Source: Vescimonas sanitatis
Lineage (GTDB): Bacteria > Bacillota > Clostridia > Oscillospirales > Oscillospiraceae
Reading direction: 5' to 3'
Length of the DNA: 64,000 nt
Assembly (NCBI RefSeq): GCF_049060325.1
Contig: NZ_JBMGPW010000001.1
Span: 434,001 to 498,000, forward strand
The notes beneath the pieces are model-generated. The model saw nothing but the letters and a program-made list of their open reading frames with translations, was not told the DNA's origin and searched no databases. A program made the position numbers and the translations under genes. How positions within the stretch are numbered: the first letter of the stretch is position 1; each line of letters begins with the position of its first letter. Below, piece after piece: positions 59,355 to 64,000 of this stretch.

Positions 59355-61475
59355 ATGGCAACTATCAGATCGCAAATGGTCCTCAATGACGGGATGAGCG
59401 CCGTGCTCAAGAGGATAACCTCCGCACTTGACACTACGCTCAACGCCTTTGAGCAGGTCCAGCGTGCCTCTGGCAGAGCTGTTGATGCCGCCCAGATTGC
59501 ACAAGCACGCTCCCAGCTTGTGGGAGCAAATGCCGAAATCCAGGAGATGGCGGACGGCTACCGCAGAGCCGCAGAGCAGGAGGAAAACCTCAACCGAGGC
59601 CTCCGCACCGGCGGCTCCCTGGCAGATGGTATGCTGGGCAAGGTCAAGACCCTGGTGGCCACACTGGCCGCCGGTGCCGGGCTCAATAAGCTCATCGGCC
59701 TCTCTGACCAGATGACCAGCACCACCGCCCGCTTGTCTTTCCTTGTGGATGACGGCGGCAGCGTGGATGAGCTGGAGGCCAAAATCATGGCCTCTGCCCA
59801 GCGCTCCAGAGCTGCCTACCTTGACACGGCATCTGCTATTGCCAGCATGGGCGCAAACGCTGGAGCCGCTTTCAGCTCCAATGATGAGCTCATTGCTTTT
59901 ATGGAGCAGGTCAACCGCCAGTTTACCATTGGCGGCGCATCCGCCCAAGGGCAGGCGGCGGCCATGCTCCAGCTCACCCAGGCAATGGCGGCAGGCGCTC
60001 TGAGAGGCGAGGAGCTAAACTCCATCCTTGAAAATGCGCCCGGCATCGCCAGAGCCATTGAGCAGTACATGGGTATTGCAGAGGGCTCCATCAAGCAATA
60101 TGCCCAGGAGGGCCAGGTCACCGCCGAGGTGGTCAAAAACGCCCTTTTCTCTGTGGCAGATGAAACCAACGCCAAGTTTGAGAGTATGCCCATGACCTGG
60201 GCGCAAATCTGGACCAACATGCAAAACCGGGCGCTCCAGACATTGGACCCCGTTCTCAACAAGCTCAACAAGCTGGCCAACAGTGAGCAATTCAGCACGG
60301 TGGTGGACGGAGCCTTGAACGCCTTGGCCACCATCACGGCCCTTGCCTCCGGCATCCTTGATGTGTTCGTCAACATCGGCTCTGCTGTGGTTGATAACTG
60401 GTCTGTGATTGAGCCTATTGCCTGGGGCCTTGTGGCTGCACTTGTGGCCTACAACGCCGTGGCGCTCATCACTCAGGCCATCAATGGCGCTGTGGCGCTC
60501 TCTGCTGGCGTGAAAGCGGCGGCAGAGATGATGAGCACTGGGGCAACCTTTGCCGCTACGGCGGCACAGTACGGCCTCAATGCGGCCCTGCTGGCCTGCC
60601 CCATCACCTGGATAGTGGTGGGGGTCATCGCCCTTGTGGCGGGCATCATCGCCCTGTGCAACTGGATTGCTAAGACCACCGGCGTGGCGGCCACGGGCTT
60701 TGGAGTTATCACCGGCGGCATCAATGTGGCCATTCAAGCCGTGTGGAACGCCATGCTTGTGGTGGCCAATGTGGCCATTGGCATCTGGAACGCTCTGGGT
60801 GCCTGCTGCTCCAACATCGGCACCGCTTTCCACAATGTCATCTCCAATGTGCAAGGCTGGTTTTACGGCCTGCTGTCTACCGCTCTCACCGTTGTAGAGG
60901 GCATCTGTGCGGCTTTGAACAAGCTGCCCTTTGTCGAGTTTGACTACTCCGGCATTTCCGCAAAGGCGGATGAATACGCCGCAAAATCGGCGGAGGCCTA
61001 TGGCAGTGTTGAGGAGTACCAGAACATTGGGGACGCTTTCACCAAAGGCTACAACACCTTTGACACATTCACGGATGGCTGGGCCTCTGATGCTTTCAAG
61101 GCCGGTGCATCGTGGGGTGACGGTGTGGCTGATAAGGTGAGCAGTTTCTTTGACTTCGGCGGAGGCGGCACCGGCGGCACGGACCTTGGCAGCGGTTTTG
61201 ACCTGAGCAGCATTGCTGACAACACCGGGCTGACCGCTGACAATACCGGCAAGACCGCTGATGCTCTGGCCGTGACAGAGGAACAGCTTGAATACCTGCG
61301 GGACATCGCAGAAAGGGATGCAATCAACCGTTTCACCACCGCAGAGGTCAAGATTGACATGACCGGCATGACCAACAGAATTGACGGCAGTGCTGATCTG
61401 GACGGCGTTATCAGCCAGCTCACCGAGGGCTTTACTGAGGCGCTGGTCACCGCTGCTGAGGGGGTGCACGCATGA
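59355..61475 (+). CDS. Tape measure protein
   Basis: The 706-residue protein has the tape-measure domain GLSDQMTSTTARLSFLVDDGGSVDELEAKIMASAQRSRAAYLDTASAIASMG (about 115-165), QLTQAMAAGALRGEELNSILENAPGIARAI, four to six hydrophobic stretches around 340-500 and a Gly-rich region near the C-terminus. Its length is on the short side, implying a tail of about 100 nm. The tail assembly chaperone above coats it during tail building. Confidence 0.95.
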   Translation: MATIRSQMVLNDGMSAVLKRITSALDTTLNAFEQVQRASGRAVDAAQIAQARSQLVGANAEIQEMADGYRRAAEQEENLNRGLRTGGSLADGMLGKVKTLVATLAAGAGLNKLIGLSDQMTSTTARLSFLVDDGGSVDELEAKIMASAQRSRAAYLDTASAIASMGANAGAAFSSNDELIAFMEQVNRQFTIGGASAQGQAAAMLQLTQAMAAGALRGEELNSILENAPGIARAIEQYMGIAEGSIKQYAQEGQVTAEVVKNALFSVADETNAKFESMPMTWAQIWTNMQNRALQTLDPVLNKLNKLANSEQFSTVVDGALNALATITALASGILDVFVNIGSAVVDNWSVIEPIAWGLVAALVAYNAVALITQAINGAVALSAGVKAAAEMMSTGATFAATAAQYGLNAALLACPITWIVVGVIALVAGIIALCNWIAKTTGVAATGFGVITGGINVAIQAVWNAMLVVANVAIGIWNALGACCSNIGTAFHNVISNVQGWFYGLLSTALTVVEGICAALNKLPFVEFDYSGISAKADEYAAKSAEAYGSVEEYQNIGDAFTKGYNTFDTFTDGWASDAFKAGASWGDGVADKVSSFFDFGGGGTGGTDLGSGFDLSSIADNTGLTADNTGKTADALAVTEEQLEYLRDIAERDAINRFTTAEVKIDMTGMTNRIDGSADLDGVISQLTEGFTEALVTAAEGVHA

Positions 61476-62116
61476 GTTATTCCTGTTACCTGGGCGGCGT
61501 GGAGTGGCCCACTCCCGCCAAGCTGACCGTAAAAATCAAGGGCAAAAATAAGACGCTCACGCTGCTCAATGAGGGTGAAATCAATTTCCTCCGCACCCCT
61601 GGGCTGAGTGAGATCGTGCTGCCGGTGACGCTCTCAATGCTCACCGGCAGCCGGTCCCCGTCCTACTACATGGGCGTGTTGGAACGGCTCAAGACCTCCA
61701 AGGGCACCACCCAGTTTATTTTGGTGCGGCGCTCCCCGGATGGACAGCGGCTGTTCGACACCAACATGACTGTGAGCGTGGAGGACTACAACATCACGGA
61801 GGATGCCAAGGAGGGCCTGGATGTCAGCGTGGACATCAACCTCAAGCAATGGCGCTCCTACGGCACGAAAACGGCCAAGGTCGAACAGCCCAGCACCGAC
61901 ACGGGCAAGCAGACCGTGACCGTGGAAAAGGAGCGGGATGCCAGCACGGCCCCCTCCGCTAAGACCTACACCGTGAAAAAGGGTGACACCCTCTGGGCCA
62001 TCTCCGCCAAGTATTATGGCGCTGGGGCCCAGTACACCAAAATCTACGGGGCCAACACGGACAAAATCAGCAACCCCAACCTCATCTATCCTGGGCAGGT
62101 GCTCACCATCCCATGA
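61472..62116 (+). CDS. LysM-domain tail protein (XkdP-like)
   Basis: The 214-residue protein has a beta-rich N-terminus (GEINFLRTPGLSEIVLPVTLSML) and a C-terminal LysM motif (YTVKKGDTLWAISAKYYGAGAQYTKIYGAN, then NPNLIYPGQVLTIP). XkdP-type proteins link the tube to the baseplate and bind peptidoglycan through LysM. It overlaps neighbours by 4 bases on both sides. Confidence 0.93.
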   Translation: MSYSCYLGGVEWPTPAKLTVKIKGKNKTLTLLNEGEINFLRTPGLSEIVLPVTLSMLTGSRSPSYYMGVLERLKTSKGTTQFILVRRSPDGQRLFDTNMTVSVEDYNITEDAKEGLDVSVDINLKQWRSYGTKTAKVEQPSTDTGKQTVTVEKERDASTAPSAKTYTVKKGDTLWAISAKYYGAGAQYTKIYGANTDKISNPNLIYPGQVLTIP

Positions 62117-63078
62117 GCTATGAGCTGCTGATACAACATGGTAGCAATATCATGTACCCACCCACGGTGGAGGGTGTCACCATTGAGTGGGAACGCAAAG
62201 GCCAGCCGGGCAAGCTCACCTTTGAGGTGGTAAAGACCCCAGGCCTGAGCTTTCAAGAGGGGGACCCCTGCCGTTTTTCCGTGGACGGCACCCCCGTCTT
62301 TTATGGCTTTGTCTTTGAGAAATCCCGCAAGGGCAACAACCCCAATGTCATCAAGTGCGTGGTGTATGACCAGCTTTATTACCTCAAGAATAAAGATACC
62401 TATGTCTACACCAACAAGACGGCCTCTGAGGTCATCAAAATGGTGGCGGAGGACTTCCAGCTCAATGTGGGAGAGCTTGAGGACACGGGCTACAAGATCG
62501 CCAGCCGTGTGGAGGACAATCAAACCCTGTTTGACATCATCCAAAACGCCCTGGACGAAACCCTAAAGGCCACCGGGCAGATGTATGTGCTCTATGACAA
62601 TGTTGGAAAGTTGACCCTCAAGAGCCTGGGCAACATGAAACTCAACATGCTTGTGGATGAGGACACCGCCGGTGACTACGACTATAAGAGCTCCATTGCC
62701 ACCCAGACCTATGACAAAATCAAGCTCTCCTATGAGAACAAGGAAACCGGCAAGCGGGAAATCTATATTGCCCAGGATGGCTCCCACATCAATCAATGGG
62801 GTGTCCTGCAATATTATGAGAAACTGGACAGCAAGGCCAACGCCAAGGCGATGGCGGACGCTCTCCTGGACCTCTACAACACCAAGACCCGCACCCTCAA
62901 GCTCCAGGATGTCCTTGGTGACATCCGTGTGAGGGCGGGCACGCTGCTGGTGATCATGCTGGGCCTGGGTGACATCAATGTGTCCAACTACCTCATGGCC
63001 GAACAGGTCAGGCACACATTCAACGATGGGCAGCACCTCATGGAGCTCAAAATGCGAGGTGGTACATTTGTCGCTTGA
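62113..63078 (+). CDS. Baseplate hub protein (XkdQ-like)
   Basis: The 321-residue protein follows XkdQ/gpD-type hubs: YPPTVEGVTIEWERKGQPGKLTFEVVK, GDPCRFSVDGTPVFYGFVFEKSRKG, YDQLYYLKNKDTYVYTNKTASEVIKMVAEDFQLNVG and C-terminal VSNYLMAEQVRHTFNDGQHLMELKMRGG. It forms the central hub of the contractile tail. Confidence 0.92.
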   Translation: MSYELLIQHGSNIMYPPTVEGVTIEWERKGQPGKLTFEVVKTPGLSFQEGDPCRFSVDGTPVFYGFVFEKSRKGNNPNVIKCVVYDQLYYLKNKDTYVYTNKTASEVIKMVAEDFQLNVGELEDTGYKIASRVEDNQTLFDIIQNALDETLKATGQMYVLYDNVGKLTLKSLGNMKLNMLVDEDTAGDYDYKSSIATQTYDKIKLSYENKETGKREIYIAQDGSHINQWGVLQYYEKLDSKANAKAMADALLDLYNTKTRTLKLQDVLGDIRVRAGTLLVIMLGLGDINVSNYLMAEQVRHTFNDGQHLMELKMRGGTFVA

Positions 63079-63460
63079 CATCAATGAGCTGGTCCGTGCT
63101 GTGAAACAGGCGGCGGTGGAGGCGGTCAAAGCGGACGGCCCCATGGCCGTGAGCTTTGGCACTGTGACATCCGCCTCCCCGCTGAAAATCCAGGTGGACC
63201 AGAAAAAGACCTTGACGGAGGCCCAGCTCATCCTCACCAACAATGTCCGGGACTTCAATGTGGACATGACGGTGGACCACCAGACGGAAAGCCAAAGCGG
63301 CGGCAGCGGAGAGGCTGCTTTTGCCGCCCACCAGCACGCCTACAAGGGCAGGAAAACCTTTAAGGTGCACCTGGCCCTCAAGGCAGGGGAAAAGGTCATC
63401 CTCATCTCCTGTGATGGCGGGCAAAAATACATTGTCCTGGACAGATGGGAGGCACCTTGA
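63068..63460 (+). CDS. DUF2577 baseplate protein (XkdR-like)
   Basis: The 130-residue protein most likely starts at TTG 63068, since GAGGTGG lies just upstream, inside the hub gene. The sequence INELVRAVKQAAVEAVKADGPMAVSFGTVTSASPLKIQVDQKKTL and LALKAGEKVILISCDGGQKYIVLDR matches DUF2577, an OB-like spike/hub part of PBSX-type tails. Confidence 0.88.
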   Translation: MSLDINELVRAVKQAAVEAVKADGPMAVSFGTVTSASPLKIQVDQKKTLTEAQLILTNNVRDFNVDMTVDHQTESQSGGSGEAAFAAHQHAYKGRKTFKVHLALKAGEKVILISCDGGQKYIVLDRWEAP

Positions 63461-63870
63461 TGGGAACGCTACCGACAACTGGAGAAAACCTTGACCTCAT
63501 CGGCTTTGAGCTGGAGGAGCAGCCCAGCTATACTCACAAGCTGGACATTGAGGGGCAGCGGGTGGCTGGCATGACCGACAAGCGGGAGGCCCTGCGCCAA
63601 GCGGTCTATCTCATCCTCAATGTGGAGCGCTACGCCTACCCCATCTATTCCCGCAATTATGGCTCCGAGCTGGTTGACCTGATCGGCCAACCTATGGACT
63701 ACGCCATGAGTGAGATGAAAAGGCGCATCACGGATGCCCTGATGCAGGATGACCGCATCACCGGCGTGGATGACTGGACCTTTGAAACCGGCAGAAAGTC
63801 CGTGCTGGTCCGCTTTACCGTCTACACCATTTATGGAGAGCTGGAGGCCACAAAGGAGGTTGAGATTTAA
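63460..63870 (+). CDS. DUF2634 baseplate protein (XkdS-like)
   Basis: The 136-residue protein starts at 63460 after GGGAGG, overlapping the previous stop by one base. DIEGQRVAGMTDKREALRQAVYLILNVERYAYPIYSRNYGSELVDLIG is the DUF2634/gp25-like core (lysozyme-fold wedge protein). Confidence 0.92.
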   Translation: MGTLPTTGENLDLIGFELEEQPSYTHKLDIEGQRVAGMTDKREALRQAVYLILNVERYAYPIYSRNYGSELVDLIGQPMDYAMSEMKRRITDALMQDDRITGVDDWTFETGRKSVLVRFTVYTIYGELEATKEVEI

Positions 63871-63872
63871 CC

Positions 63873-64000
63873 ATGTTTGAAACCAAGACCTATGAGGCGC
63901 TGCTGGCCAGCGCCTTGGCCAGGGTGTCCTCCGGCATCGACAAGCGGGAGGGCTCCATGGTGATGAACGGTGTGGCTCCGTCCATGGCGGAGCTGGCCCA
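63873..64000 (+). CDS. Baseplate J-like wedge protein, N-terminal part only
   Basis: The 42 complete codons before the window ends read MFETKTYEALLASALARVSS and then DKREGSMVMNGVAPSMAELA. This is the start of XkdT/gpJ-type wedge proteins. The gene position after the DUF2634 gene is as expected. Confidence 0.85.
   Translation, partial: MFETKTYEALLASALARVSSGIDKREGSMVMNGVAPSMAELA

Overview
The window is a patchwork chromosome segment from a Gram-positive anaerobe of the Clostridia, most likely an Oscillospiraceae-type gut bacterium. The evidence is strong AGGAGG ribosome binding sites on both strands, GC-rich codon use, an S-layer-homology (SLH) surface protein, a class B sortase, an oxygen-independent (cbi-type) cobalamin pathway under a cobalamin riboswitch, and a PBSX-like prophage. 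I cannot name the genus from sequence alone.

Region 1 (1 to about 13,900) is accessory DNA that looks like one or more integrative elements stacked at a tRNA-Arg(ACG) gene. A minus-strand module of excisionase, HTH protein, small DNA-binding protein and tyrosine integrase (integrase cut by the window edge) lies at the left. It is followed by a DUF6076-like gene, a class B sortase, and a 1,039-residue LRR/SLH surface protein. Next come a 272-residue tyrosine recombinase and then a cassette of HxlR regulator, flavin reductase and two radical SAM proteins. The right edge is a 45-bp 3' fragment of tRNA-Arg (13852-13896). Between the recombinase and the surface-protein gene are two inverted copies of a recombination-like site enclosing about 217 bp with a promoter that points away from the surface gene. 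This is a candidate invertible (phase-variation) switch and the most interesting item in the window. A roughly 100-bp repeat of unknown function occurs three times here.

Region 2 (about 14,000-31,530) is a cobalamin operon read on the minus strand from a riboswitch at 31317-31468. The order is cbiK (as a lipoprotein), a NEAT-like lipoprotein, a BtuFCD-type ABC transporter, cbiL, cbiA, cbiC, cbiD, cbiF, cbiG, cbiH, a cobK-cbiE-cbiT fusion, cbiB, cobD and cbiP/cobQ. Together they take sirohydrochlorin to the corrin ring, amidate it and attach the aminopropanol arm. The operon is broken at its 3' end, where a phosphoglycerate-mutase-like fragment abuts the C-terminal remnant of another integrase.

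Region 3 (about 31,560 to the window end) is a plus-strand prophage with a contractile tail. Early genes encode small DNA-binding proteins, a lytic transglycosylase, a DUF2800 nuclease, a DUF2815 protein, a family A DNA polymerase, a DNA methyltransferase-like protein, a PAPS-reductase-like protein, ThyX, a MazG-like protein, a VapE-type primase/helicase, a VRR-NUC nuclease and a SNF2-like helicase. An array of GGAACA/TGTTCC half-sites is a candidate origin. Late genes run terminase, portal, MuF head protein with a toxin-like C-terminus, scaffold, capsid, connectors, sheath, tube, a tail chaperone with a programmed -1 frameshift, tape measure and baseplate. The integrase and repressor are not in the window, so the prophage continues to the right.
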